Shown piece after piece: positions 54,732 to 64,000 of a DNA stretch of 64,000 nt. Each line of letters begins with the position of its first letter. The stretch's first letter is position 1. A model generated the notes under the pieces. It ran no database searches and was not told where the DNA came from. It worked only from the letters and a program-made list of their open reading frames with translations. Both the position numbers and the translations under genes were made by a program. Origin of the DNA: Lophium mytilinum (Eukaryota > Ascomycota > Dothideomycetes > Mytilinidiales > Mytilinidiaceae); the NCBI GenBank assembly GCA_010093605.1, contig MU004199.1, positions 441,609 through 505,608 of the forward strand, written 5' to 3'.

Positions 54732-56927
54732 ATGCCTAAGGAACTGAAGGCTACCAAGCAGAACAAGGTCACCACAACGCCGTACCCTCGCCGCCAGTAT
54801 GCTTTGCGTTCCCAAACCAACCGCCGCCCCAGCTCCCCTGAGCTCGAAGAGACTTTACAGCCCAAGCAAGCCTCAAAGCCTACTCCAGCAAAGGCCAAGG
54901 CTCTTCAGCAGCGAAGCCGGGGTCTCAAGTCCTCTCGAGCCCCGGATAAAGCTCCAAATTCATCAGCAGCAGCTACGCCGTCTTCGGGTCCAACTCGGCA
55001 GCTAAAGCCGAAGGTCGAGGGGACTCGCAAGTCATCCCGGTTGGCTGGGACGGAGGTTGTGAAGAAGAAGGCCGTCGTGGTCGAGGACACGGATACCGAA
55101 ACCAGCGACGAGGAACCCGCGTCTTCCAACGAGCAATCAGATGATGATAGCGATGGCGAGGTCAGCGACGCTATGGACGTTACTCAGGACACTGCGTCTC
55201 TAAAAGCCCGCCGCCGCCGCAGCTCTCCTGAGCGACCAAAGCCGATGCTAGGCTGGGACCACCCAGATACCATCGAGTTGGTCCAAGCTATCGCTGAAAT
55301 GTTGAAGCGGCCATCCTGCGTGCATGAGGCGAGGAATATTTATGCAAGCCCTCGGATCCTAGCGCAGCTCAATGTCGATAAGTGGAAGGGACGGGAGAAC
55401 CTTGGCCCACGCACAAGGAGAGTCTATGAGGCAGCCAAGAAGGTCGTTCTAAATGCTGCACGCGCTACAAATGTCTGGTCGTTGCTGACCTCGAAACCGG
55501 AACCCACCTCTGCCACCGGACGCCAGGACAATGCCAAGGTTAGCGCAAAGCAGGCCCCCAAGTCTTCCAGCTTCAAGCGCAAAGACGCAAATCCACCGGC
55601 GAACACCTCTTCAGAATCTGAAGACGAGGATGGGCTGTGGCCAGAGATTGACACACCCCAACGGATGGAAGACGAGACGGGCATTTATGAATACGCCGAA
55701 TCGTGCCTCTGGTTTCTCAAACAGGTTGTGTCTGTAGGAGAGCAGATCGATTGGACAATGCGCCGATGGGTGAATCTCAGGGACAATGCTGAGAAGTTCA
55801 AGAAAGAGATCGAGGCACAGCAGTTACCCGAATATGCAGGATCGCGGAGACTTGCGAGCTACGAGGAATGCATTAAGATTATGGGATTTGCTTATCGACA
55901 ATGGAGTGATATCTCTTGGAAAACCTATCTCGAGAGCCTCAAGCTTGAAGACAAGCTCAAAAAGCATCCAGAACCTCCAGAATCAGAGAACCGCGTTAAG
56001 CTCAAGGACTTGCTCAACAAACATGAGTATGCTTCGAAAATTCGAGCAGGAGAGCCGTCCGATCGACTAAAGAGCATCATGGACCAGGCCAAGAAAGGGA
56101 CTGCGAAGAGCACTCCCATCTTGATCGAGGAGTCGGAAGAGTCAGACGAGGATCCAGAGCAATTCTATCCGGATTCAGAGCAGTCCGACCAGGATGCTGC
56201 CTCTTCCCCCAAAGCCCAGGGCCATGGTTCCGATGCGGAAGGGAGTGAAGAGGCCATGGATCTTGTCGAAGACGGCAGAGCTGAGCGCGAAGAGGAACTG
56301 TCGTCTCCTACCGAGCGTCAGAGCGCGGATTCCGAAGTCGACATATACGACGACGACATGGACGATGACAACATGGACGATGTTGAAGACATGCCCCCCG
56401 AGATTGCATCCAGCACCAACTCCGAAGCCGCCGACAACAACAGCGACGAAGAGCCAATGGAGGATGTGATAGAGACCGCCGCAGATCACATCCCCATCGA
56501 AGATCTTTCTCTCGAGGTCGCGGCGACATCTTCTTCTCGGTCTCCTACTCCATCTTCGACACCCAACCCTGCGGCTACCACTCCGCCCCACCCCCCCTCC
56601 TTCCTCGTCACCGATGCCGGCGTCGCCATGATCGCCTCCCTCGCCGCCTCCCCCACGGAAGCCCGCACCCTCCTCGCCGAAGGCGGCATCCCACGGCGCT
56701 TCTTCGACTACCCCAGCGACTTCGGAACTGTATTCAACAACCCGAACAGCAGGTTCAGGCCGTGGCGCGGTGAAACGCTATCCGGCACGCGCGCCTACGA
56801 CATCGAGGCAGTCATCGCGAACCGCATGCGGGACAAATCGCCAGAGTGGAACGGGGTGAAGTACGTGCAGCCCGTGTGGAATAAGCGGGAGGGTCGGTGG
56901 AAGGCGCCGGGGACGAAGGGGCTGTAG
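54732..56927 (+). CDS. large acidic, mostly disordered protein
   Basis: Uninterrupted 731-codon frame. The basic N-terminus MPKELKATKQNKVTTTPYPRRQ resembles the preceding gene's MPK...TPYSR start. Two predicted helical, more ordered segments stand out: about residues 175-250 (WDHPDTIELVQAIAEMLKRPS, RTRRVYEAAKKVVL) and about 320-420 (YEYAESCLWFLKQVVSVGEQIDWTMRRWVNL, ECIKIMGFAYRQWSDISW). Between and after them are long Asp/Glu/Ser runs. The C-terminal 110 residues (FLVTDAGVAMIASLAASPTEARTLLAE, then WRGETLSGTRAYDIEAVI) look folded. Chromatin or nucleolar proteins often have this composition (inference). No named domain is recognised. Confidence 0.8.
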   Translation: MPKELKATKQNKVTTTPYPRRQYALRSQTNRRPSSPELEETLQPKQASKPTPAKAKALQQRSRGLKSSRAPDKAPNSSAAATPSSGPTRQLKPKVEGTRKSSRLAGTEVVKKKAVVVEDTDTETSDEEPASSNEQSDDDSDGEVSDAMDVTQDTASLKARRRRSSPERPKPMLGWDHPDTIELVQAIAEMLKRPSCVHEARNIYASPRILAQLNVDKWKGRENLGPRTRRVYEAAKKVVLNAARATNVWSLLTSKPEPTSATGRQDNAKVSAKQAPKSSSFKRKDANPPANTSSESEDEDGLWPEIDTPQRMEDETGIYEYAESCLWFLKQVVSVGEQIDWTMRRWVNLRDNAEKFKKEIEAQQLPEYAGSRRLASYEECIKIMGFAYRQWSDISWKTYLESLKLEDKLKKHPEPPESENRVKLKDLLNKHEYASKIRAGEPSDRLKSIMDQAKKGTAKSTPILIEESEESDEDPEQFYPDSEQSDQDAASSPKAQGHGSDAEGSEEAMDLVEDGRAEREEELSSPTERQSADSEVDIYDDDMDDDNMDDVEDMPPEIASSTNSEAADNNSDEEPMEDVIETAADHIPIEDLSLEVAATSSSRSPTPSSTPNPAATTPPHPPSFLVTDAGVAMIASLAASPTEARTLLAEGGIPRRFFDYPSDFGTVFNNPNSRFRPWRGETLSGTRAYDIEAVIANRMRDKSPEWNGVKYVQPVWNKREGRWKAPGTKGL

Positions 56928-57620
56928 GCATGCCGGCTAAGGGGCGTGGTGAATGATCTTCGCGTTGTTTCGCGAGAGATGTCGGGGTAGCGTTTCGCGA
57001 GTAGGTGATTGATGAGGTTTTTGGCTTGTTTAAGATACTCTTGAACAGGAAAAGATTGGATAGAATACATGAATTTCGGTTGAATATAAACAAGACTAAG
57101 CGATGTGACAATGATGAATAGAGTGACATAGCAAGCAGTGATTCTCATACAGTACCAAACCATAACTTTAGGCACCTAGATATACCATTATCTTGATTGC
57201 AATCATGCACAATTGAGACTACTGTAAGGAATACCCCAGCTAGCGAGTAATATTCCCCCGGTCAGCTTTTACGTTGACAATCCAAATCCAAATCCAAGCG
57301 CCGGTCAGCCCGAACGCTCACTAAAGCGACAAAAGCCACCACCCCATCCCTATTAGTTTGCACACCTGCAAACAGTGGTCGATATACCTCACGCCAACGG
57401 AGGCTGGTCGCGGGAGGTGCTGGTAAGAGCGACACGCCACTTTGGAGTTCACGCGGCGAGAGATGGCAAGACTAGTATCCTTAAGAAAACATGTAAAGAG
57501 GGACATGCAAAGAAGCGCGCCCCGCCTAAGATTAAGGAGACCGGGAAATGAGCGATATCATATACTCCAACAGTATAAAACTAGAAACAGACACAATCTC
57601 CCTTCTAAAAGCCCAACAAA
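56928..57620. other. gene-free region with a repeat trace
   Basis: 57205-57255 contains GAGACTACTGTAAGGAATACCCCAGCTAGCGAG, a further copy of the dispersed motif seen at 39-47 kb. Otherwise it is the shared 3' flank of two convergent genes. Confidence 0.5.
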
Positions 57621-58963
57621 TCAAAACTTCGAACCATCAAGCGTCCCCGCAAACATGTTCAAAAACAGAGTCTTGCGCGCATACCTCGCCACAAAGCGCG
57701 GAAGCTTCCAAGTTCCATAGTGGCCAACCGCTTCGTTCTTGCCAATCTGGAGGCCCATCATCCCTGCAAACTAATGAGCTTCAACTTCACTTCAGGGGTT
57801 AAAGATGACCCACGAGTTGTGATGGGTTTATAAGGAAGCGGTGGCTTCCCCTTCAGAATCAACCCAATATTTTTCGCGAGATACGTCGAGTGCTTGTCCA
57901 TCGTCAAGAACTGCGAACTCTCCAGATCAAGGATGTCGCCAATGGCCCACACATCACCAGCCCCCTTGACCTTAAGATATTCATCAACCACAACGGATCC
58001 ATTGGCTTTGACGAACTTGGCGGGGAGATAGGAGGTGTTGTAGACGAGTCCGAAGGTTGGGATGTAGAGGTCCGTAACCAGTTTATCCCCCGTCGAAAGC
58101 GTGACTTCCGTCCGACCGTCGGGTGTCTCAGCTGAGCCCGTAACCTTCGCCTTCAGTTTGATGTCGATGCCCAGTTTCCGGAACTCCTTGTCGACGAATT
58201 CGTGGAGGAAGGCAGGGGCTTGGGATGCCTCAAGGACGGTGGCGCCGCTTCCGACCTGGAAAAGATTAGCAAACAGTGCCGGTACTACATGAACAGTTGT
58301 CGCAAATGCCTCAAAACTTACCAGAGTAACTTTCTTCTGCGACCCGTACTCCGACGCCAACTCGCCAGCAACCTCACAACCGGTCACGCCAGCACCCGCC
58401 ACGACAATCGTCTTCGCCGTCTTGACTTGCGCTTGGAAATCATGCAGAACACGCTTCGTATCATCGGTTGATCCTAACCCCTTGAATGGTGCGCCTCCCT
58501 TGGTGTGAGAGCCAGTAGCAAGGATGAGGAAGTCGTACGCAAGCGTCTTGTTCCCAGTGGGGGTCGATATCAGGACCTTTTTCGCCTCGGCTTCGAGGCT
58601 GTCCGCAGAGCCAACAACGAACTCGAACTGGCCGGAGGGATAGTGTTTGAAGCCATCAGCGATCGGGCGGAAGAGTGTCTCGTCATCGAACTGTCCAGGG
58701 ATTATACCTCGAGGCGATGCCATATTCCAGTAGAAATGTGTATTCGGTGACACGAGAGTGATTTTGATTGGTTCAGACTTCGCAGCCTGTTTGAGGAGCC
58801 GGTGGGACGTGCTTACCCCTCCATAGGAGCCTCCGAGGATGACGATGTGCTTCATGGTACGAGATGGGTCGCTTGAAGTATGTGCTTGGCCGAAGTAGCT
58901 TGCAGTAAGAAAGTGGAATAATTGCTGGAATAGATTTGCGATGAGATGAAAGATATAGACCAT
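57621..58963 (-). CDS. AIF/FSP1-like FAD/NAD(P) oxidoreductase
   Basis: Exons 58963-58322, 58255-57814 and 57763-57621 give 408 residues. The first intron is 66 bp and in frame, so it is easily read through; the second is GTGGGT...TTTGCAG. The FAD motif HIVILGGSYGGVSTSHRL, the NAD(P) motif IVVAGAGVTGCEVAGEL and the C-terminal GDVWAIGDI block define the pyridine-nucleotide-disulfide family, AIF/FSP1 branch (NAD(P)H:quinone reductases). The C-terminus reads GLQIGKNEAVGHYGTWKLP. ATG 58963 adds a hydrophobic N-terminus (VYIFHLIANLFQQLFHFL), possibly a membrane or mitochondrial anchor; ATG 58855 (MKHIVILGG) would give the soluble form. Confidence 0.9.
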
Positions 58964-59099
58964 TGCTAATGAGTGTAATGACAGACGACCCACCGATAAT
59001 GGTGCTTTTATGTGCGAGGACAACTTAGAAATCATGTCTCCAAAGGGGCCTGATGTTGCTCGTGCATGAGAAAGCAAACAAGCGCGCCGCAGGCATGGG

Positions 59100-59229
59100 C
59101 CAATGAGAACGCAGAGCGCACCGCATTCGTACTTCGCATTCTCCCGTGCACGAGGTGTTCCATGTCGTTCTACGCTTAGATGCTAAACAACGCCGGAGCT
59201 TTGCGCGCCGCAAAAGACAGCCAATGAGA
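59100..59229 (-). promoter_or_regulatory. duplicated CCAAT-containing promoter element
   Basis: CCAATGAGA occurs at 59100-59108 and 59221-59229, each preceded by GCGCGCCGCA and followed by a GCA..CGC.GCGC segment, in direct orientation 121 bp apart. CCAAT is the target of the fungal CCAAT-binding complex. Both lie within about 270 bp of the AIF-like gene start. Confidence 0.5.
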
Positions 59230-59482
59230 TTGCAAAACGCAGCGCCTTACAATTTTCATGTACCCGGAAATCCATGTACAGCATGTCGACACCTCCGGTG
59301 AACGCCTTTTTCGACTAACTTTGACAAGGCTGAACTGAGTCAACTAAAAGCTGCAGAAAAGCGAGGCGTTACTTTCTAGATTTTCTCGCATTTGTGGCTG
59401 AATTGTAGCTTGATCGCTGGGTAGTTTACCGGATTTAACTCCGTGAACCAACACACATACGGCTATGCATACGTCCTCGCAA

Positions 59483-59542
59483 GCTGCCTTACAGGCTGCC
59501 TCACGAGTTGCCTCACGAGCTGCCTCACGAGCTGCCTTTCAA
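59483..59542. repeat. 12-bp minisatellite, five copies
   Basis: Units GCTGCCTTACAG, GCTGCCTCACGA, GTTGCCTCACGA, GCTGCCTCACGA and GCTGCCTTTCAA follow each other without gaps. Read in one frame they would encode Ala-Ser/Arg repeats, but no convincing gene surrounds them. Confidence 0.85.
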
Positions 59543-60075
59543 GATAGCCTAAAAATCCGAAGGAGGAGTTGGCCTGTTAATAAAGCCAATCAGAACGTAT
59601 CGAAGGGGTATAGTGCGAGTAGAAAGAGGCGAGGCTTCTTTAGCAACGAGCTTGGTAATAATGTCGGTCTCGTACTTGACTGTGGGTCGGCGCTGGCATA
59701 CCAGTCTAGTTACGGAAAATCTATATCATCTCAGCCAGACGAGGATAATTAACGTCGCTGATAGAGATTTCGACCGCGAAGAGCGGAGATACTGACGTCT
59801 CTGGATCCGCGATTTCCGGCCTGATCGCAGCGTTGAGAACACTCTAATAGTGGCGTCGTATGAGCAGCAGCGCATGCCAGCAAGCCCGATTTGATACCCA
59901 TCATACGATCTCGAAATGTAATCAAGCGAAGGGTGTGTGTGGCACTTGTTGCCGTAACCACAAATTCCCCGCGCGGAGCCTTGATCGGAAGGATTAGGTG
60001 TATACAGAATACCGACCCGACCTGCGCGGCGCGGCAAACAGCGGCGGCGCCATCAGCCCAAAACCCCTCGAGTAC

Positions 60076-61817
60076 TTAAAGAAGCAGCACCTCCTTGGTA
60101 AGCTCCAGACAATCCTTCCACGCAACCCCGGTTGCTCCCCGCCTCTGCCGCCAAACCTCTTCCAAAACCGGCAAAATCCTTCCCCGGTGTTTAAGCAACG
60201 AGTCCACCAACGGCGGAGACTCAAACGCGTTGCGAAAGTACTGCTGGTCTTCCTGCTTAGCAACGCAGCCCACAACAAACAGCGGCGCAACCAAAGCTGG
60301 CAGAAAATGGACCGGGATGCGAGTGTGAAGCATTTTCATGGCTTCGGGGATGATCCTGTCCACGAGTTCTAGTTTATTGAAGCCGTAGGTGATTAAGTGG
60401 AGGTAGATAGACGCCATGTAGGCGAACATGTGGGTAATGAGCATGGAGTAGTCGGGTGCCGCATTGTATGCTGTAACGCAGAGATTTTCCGAGATGTTGA
60501 GCTCATCCAGGGTCGTCTGGGTGAGACCACACAACTGGATCTCCTTACTGATATCGGACACAGTATCCTGAAAAGCTTTGCAATCAGCATTTCCGTTATC
60601 CAACGCTTGAGTCCAGTTCTCATGGAGCGCAGCGATGCGGCCGATTTGCAGAATCACCCAGTTCTGACAGCCCATGACTTTCTTGAGGTTGATCTGGGAA
60701 TCTGGAGTGACGACGCGGAAGTGGAACGACTGCAAATACGGCGCTGTTCCCGCAGTGATGGACGACAAGATATCGAGCCAGATCAACGAAGCAGCCAAGA
60801 ATATATGGCTCCGCACTTCTTCGGCAACCGCAGGATCGAGATTCGCATCAGGGCGGTCCTCCAAAAGAATCTTGCGTGCCTCTTCGCTGAGAGCAAAGTT
60901 GCACAGGTCCTCTTTATAGCCTCTCTGGTACATCCTCATCGCTGCACGGAAATGCGCCTTCCACGCGGACCCATCGCTAGAAAAAAGCTTTGCCAGCAGC
61001 TGTCAGTAGACGACCCAAAATCTAATAATCAGTGGAGAAATACCTCGTAATATCCTAGCTGGATGACTGCATTTGTGACGCCTAGTCCGTTATACGGACA
61101 CGCCACCTGTGCGAATTCATTAACCAGCTTCAAGCAATTTTCGAGATGCTGTGCTTCCTGGACCTCCAGCGCTCTACAGACATGGCTAATCTTGGTCTGC
61201 ATGATCGTGCGGCGATGGTGCGCACTGATAGCTAGGGCTACGTAGTAGAGAGATTTCGTCCGTAGTATTAGTGCAAGTAGCCAGCCTCTTCCGCCATCTA
61301 AAATCCCGGGTTGATACATGGGGTATTGGAGCGGAAAGACATGGTCTAGAAAGTGTATCAGGAGGGTGGACTCGTCCGCTGGTACGTAGAATAGGAGGTC
61401 AGATCCGTTGTGCAGCGCATGCGCTTCATCCATGCGTGCATTCTGGTGCAATGACCCATGATCCGACGGAGGGGTAGATTTATGCGTGCGATGTGACCCA
61501 GGATTGGAAGACGTGTTCTCCACAGAAGCACTCGAGGACTTGGGCGCTAGGACGATTGGTTCGCGTTCCTTCGGAAGCTGGGATGTTCTTTTGCGCCTCG
61601 AAGTGTACTTGACGATATCTTTGATGCTTTTGGCAACTGCTCTTTCCTTCTCCCCGTTATCCATCCAGTCGGGCTTTGCGCCGTAAGCATAGCAAGTAAT
61701 CGATAGCGACTCGCACGTCGAACAATGAGGTCGACCCTCGTCGCATTTCTTCTTTCGCAACCGGCACGTCCAGCAGCCCTGCTTGCCGCGCAATAGCGGC
61801 CGATGAAGAGAGCTCAT
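60076..61817 (-). CDS. Zn2Cys6 transcription factor
   Basis: Exons 61817-61044 and 60999-60076, joined by a GTATTT...CTGACAG intron in phase, give 565 residues. An N-terminal zinc cluster at about residues 15-42 has canonical spacing (GCWTCRLRKKKCDEGRPHCSTC, then C after six residues). A Ser-rich linker is followed by a regulatory domain with FPLQYPMYQPGILDGGRGWLLALIL, LAISAHHRR and later FLAASLIWLDILSSITAGTAP, the layout of the fungal-specific (Fungal_trans_2-type) middle region. This is a nuclear DNA-binding regulator with unknown target. It has no obvious biosynthetic neighbours, being flanked by the AIF-like gene and BRO1. Confidence 0.92.
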
Positions 61818-62140
61818 GCGTGTATAATGACTATTAAGGATGCCAATGCTGATACAGGCGCAGAGGTTGAGGCAAGATGATGGCTCTGAGGTAGAGCAGA
61901 CCTCCGCTTACAAATAGAGAAGTCTGTGCGCAAGGATATCACGTGATATAAACACCCCTGCTCGCCCAGCGTTCTTTCCAGGTGTCAGGAAGAGTAAAAG
62001 CACCCAGAAATGCATAACCACATTGAGAGATAAATCAACCACAGAAAATAAGCTCCGTCATTTCAAAAGGGAAAATGCTTTCGATTCTAGTCTGCATATA
62101 CATCCTACTCCTCATCCCTCCCGCCTCCCTCCCTACAACA
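61818..62140. other. intergenic region, Zn2Cys6 gene to BRO1
   Basis: Promoter of the Zn2Cys6 gene and 3' flank of BRO1, both on the minus strand. No gene or repeat is recognised. Confidence 0.45.
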
Positions 62141-64000
62141 CTACGCCCACTTTCCCAAGCCCGCCCACGGATCTTGGCCCTGTCCTCCCTGACTCCCTTG
62201 CCCTTGATGCCCTTGCCCCTGCGGCGGCCTCCTATGATCATGCGCGTAACCACCCGGCCCACTTGGATAGTTCCCTCCACTCGCGCTAAACCCTCCGAAA
62301 TCCTGGTTCTGGCTCGGCGGCGGCCCTGGTGGCGGCGGTGGTGGCACATAACCTGGCGGAATGGCGCCGTACTGCCCTTGATTATGCGACTGCTGATGCG
62401 GATTCGGCGTGGTTGCGCTAGGGTAGGCGGAATTCTGCCCGTAGGGGTTCGGCGGCGGGGAGAAGTACTGCTGGTGCGCCGGGGGTGAGACGGGCCCATA
62501 GGCATTAGGGTTATAGGGTTCATTGCGGCCATATGATTCGCGGTGCTGAGGAGGTGGGGGTTGGAAGCCGTTGTTCTGTGGTTGTTGGTAGGAGGATTGG
62601 GAGGACATATATTGGTTTTGTGGTTGGCCACCTGGGAGGGCGGTGAGGGGGTAGCGAGGCGTGATAGGGGGAGAGGCGGCGGGATTGTAGTGAGGATGGG
62701 CGGATTGGGCAAAACCAGGGTTGTTGTTGTTGGGTTGGAGGGATGTTTGGATTGCTGGTGGGCGGTGTTGCTTTGGTTTTGGGGCGCCGTTTGATGGCGA
62801 GCCGGACGGTGGCTCCATTGACATCCGTTCCATTAGCTCCTTCAGTCTCTCCTGTTCTCGATCTGCCTGAGCACCGGCACCACTGTTTCGTGCATTTTCG
62901 ATCTTGGTAAGAAGCTGCCCGCCTTCTGACCGTCTGTTGTTCACAAAGGTATCGACGTTCGTATGCAGGCTCTCCACCGTTTCTTTCATCTCCGAATAGA
63001 AACCCTGTGCCCGTAGAAGGCCAGCGATCAGATCGTTAAAGGACTGGTAGACCTTTCGGTATTTGATCATGACGGAAGATCGCTGTCGTGAAAACGCCTC
63101 GTACTTGGTTTGCTCTGAACGCACTCGCTTATCTTGCAAAAGATCGCTGTATGTCCGAGTCAATTCCTTCATGAGAGAGGTCTGCTTATGGTTCGCCTGC
63201 AGTAATCGATTCTGGTGCGGCCTGAACTTCTCCAGCTCGGCCTTGAAGACTTGATTCTCTTGGTTCGATATTGACTTCTTGTTGAGGATTAAGAGGTTCG
63301 ATATGTCGTCGCTGTGGACCTATCATAATATTAGTTACCATAGCTCTCCTTCCCTGTTCGGTCCTCATACCTTGTCTTTGAGATCCTTCAAGACCTGAGC
63401 GCGTTCCTTCTTGATGAGATTCAGTTTCCGTAGCAAGTCTTCCACGTGCGCTATTTGCTCAGCAACGCTTGGACCACCCTCGAAGTCATCGTCGATGAGG
63501 TTTTCGGCGGATGACGGACTAGCACCCTTCCCTTTACCCCTTGACGCGCCGGCTTTGATCATCGCTCGCTGGTACAAGACGTCCGCCTCATCTGTCTCCC
63601 CAGCCGACCGCATCTCATCAAAGTCAGATTCGCATTGCCTGAAGGTGCTGTAGAGTTGAGCATCGCTTGTGCTGGCTTCGTCAACAGCCCCTCGGTAGTT
63701 CTTGATGTCACTCCGTAGAGTTGCCGTCAGTCTCGAGCTTGGTTGCTGCGTCCATTCCGGCCCATACTTCGAACGCATCTTCTCACACACGCTCTCCTCC
63801 ATGTCCAACTGCTTCATGCTGTGTTCTAGCATCGCCGTTATCTCCGACTTATCCGTGCTCAGCTGATCAAACGCGTTTGTGAAGGGGGCGTGGCCAGCAA
63901 GATCCTCGCACCATTTTCGAAACTCGTCATCCACCATCATCTCCTGGTCCATACCACCTTTCAGAATGTTTAGACTGTCAGGGAGCTTCAGATAGTCCAA
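62141..64000 (-). CDS. bro1: ESCRT adaptor BRO1, 3' part (cut by the window)
   Basis: Partial gene: exon 64000-63371 continues beyond the window, then exon 63319-62141 after a GTATGA...ATAG intron; 602 residues are visible. It covers the V-shaped coiled-coil domain of the ALIX/BRO1 family: LDYLKLPDSLNILKGG, MEESVCEKMRSKYGPEWTQQPSSRL, then KKERAQVLKDLKDKVHSDDI. A Pro/Gln-rich tail follows, ending DPWAGLGKWA, typical of fungal BRO1. The N-terminal BRO1 domain is outside the window. The protein binds ESCRT-III and recruits the deubiquitinase that removes ubiquitin from cargo at multivesicular endosomes. The WAGL-type end and YxxP-poor proline tail favour BRO1 over the related PalA/Rim20. Confidence 0.93.

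Larger units (their letters stand above)
58964..60075. other. promoter of AIF-like gene and gene-free stretch
   Basis: 59090-59125 and 59207-59245 contain a repeated element with a shared GCGCGCCGCA, CCAATGAGA and a GCAGAGCGC/CGCAGCGCC end. 59483-59542 is a 12-bp tandem repeat. 59560-60070 has only short, poorly supported frames; the end is the 3' flank of the next gene. Confidence 0.5.

Noticed and set aside
59465-59752. 95-codon frame over the 12-bp repeat
   Set aside because: Open mainly because the repeat unit is a multiple of three; the rest has no recognisable domain.

Overview
The window reads as nuclear DNA of a filamentous ascomycete (Pezizomycotina). Most genes carry short introns of about 50-100 bp with GT(A/C/G)NGT donors, some with CTAAC-type branch points. 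The gene set is typical of that group: an AA9 copper monooxygenase with a fungal CBM1, HET and ankyrin proteins, Zn2Cys6 regulators and a DOMON/cellobiose-dehydrogenase-type cytochrome. Several non-coding or broken segments carry TAG stops and strongly diverged repeats of the kind left by repeat-induced point mutation. A dothideomycete is my guess; I cannot name a species.

Layout. 0.4-5.4 kb: a tandem pair of related RING-H2 proteins and a secreted AA9 LPMO. 6.4-6.8 kb: a BTB/POZ relic. 7.8-11.4 kb: the mitochondrial Lon protease. 11.6-12.9 kb: a diverged satellite of about 170 bp period. 13.6-15.8 kb: two convergent small Cys/His-rich proteins of one family and a single-pass membrane protein. 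16.9-19.8 kb: a large kinase-like protein with an altered DFG motif. 22.8-29.7 kb: a compact module of an MFS transporter, an FAD amine-oxidase-like enzyme and a Zn2Cys6 regulator. The shared transporter/oxidase promoter carries three copies of a 13-bp CGG-containing motif.

29.9-46.9 kb is an accessory, decaying region. It holds a complete 489-bp hAT-type MITE with an 8-bp target duplication, a HET gene broken by a 13-bp tandem duplication, a multi-pass membrane protein, a KH-domain relic, a gene with an in-frame stop, an ankyrin gene with an in-frame stop, a DOMON membrane protein, two regular tandem arrays (108-bp and about 149-bp periods) and a dispersed non-coding repeat family. 47-64 kb returns to better preserved genes: a secreted protein, a short-chain dehydrogenase with a frame problem, two acidic disordered proteins with similar N-termini, an AIF/FSP1-like oxidoreductase, a second Zn2Cys6 regulator and the 3' part of the ESCRT adaptor gene BRO1.

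The housekeeping genes (Lon, BRO1, kinase-like protein) look conserved. The accessory genes cover plant-polymer attack, self/non-self-type proteins and small metabolic functions. The clearest functional unit is the transporter/oxidase/regulator module. No tRNA, rRNA or CRISPR was recognised by eye.
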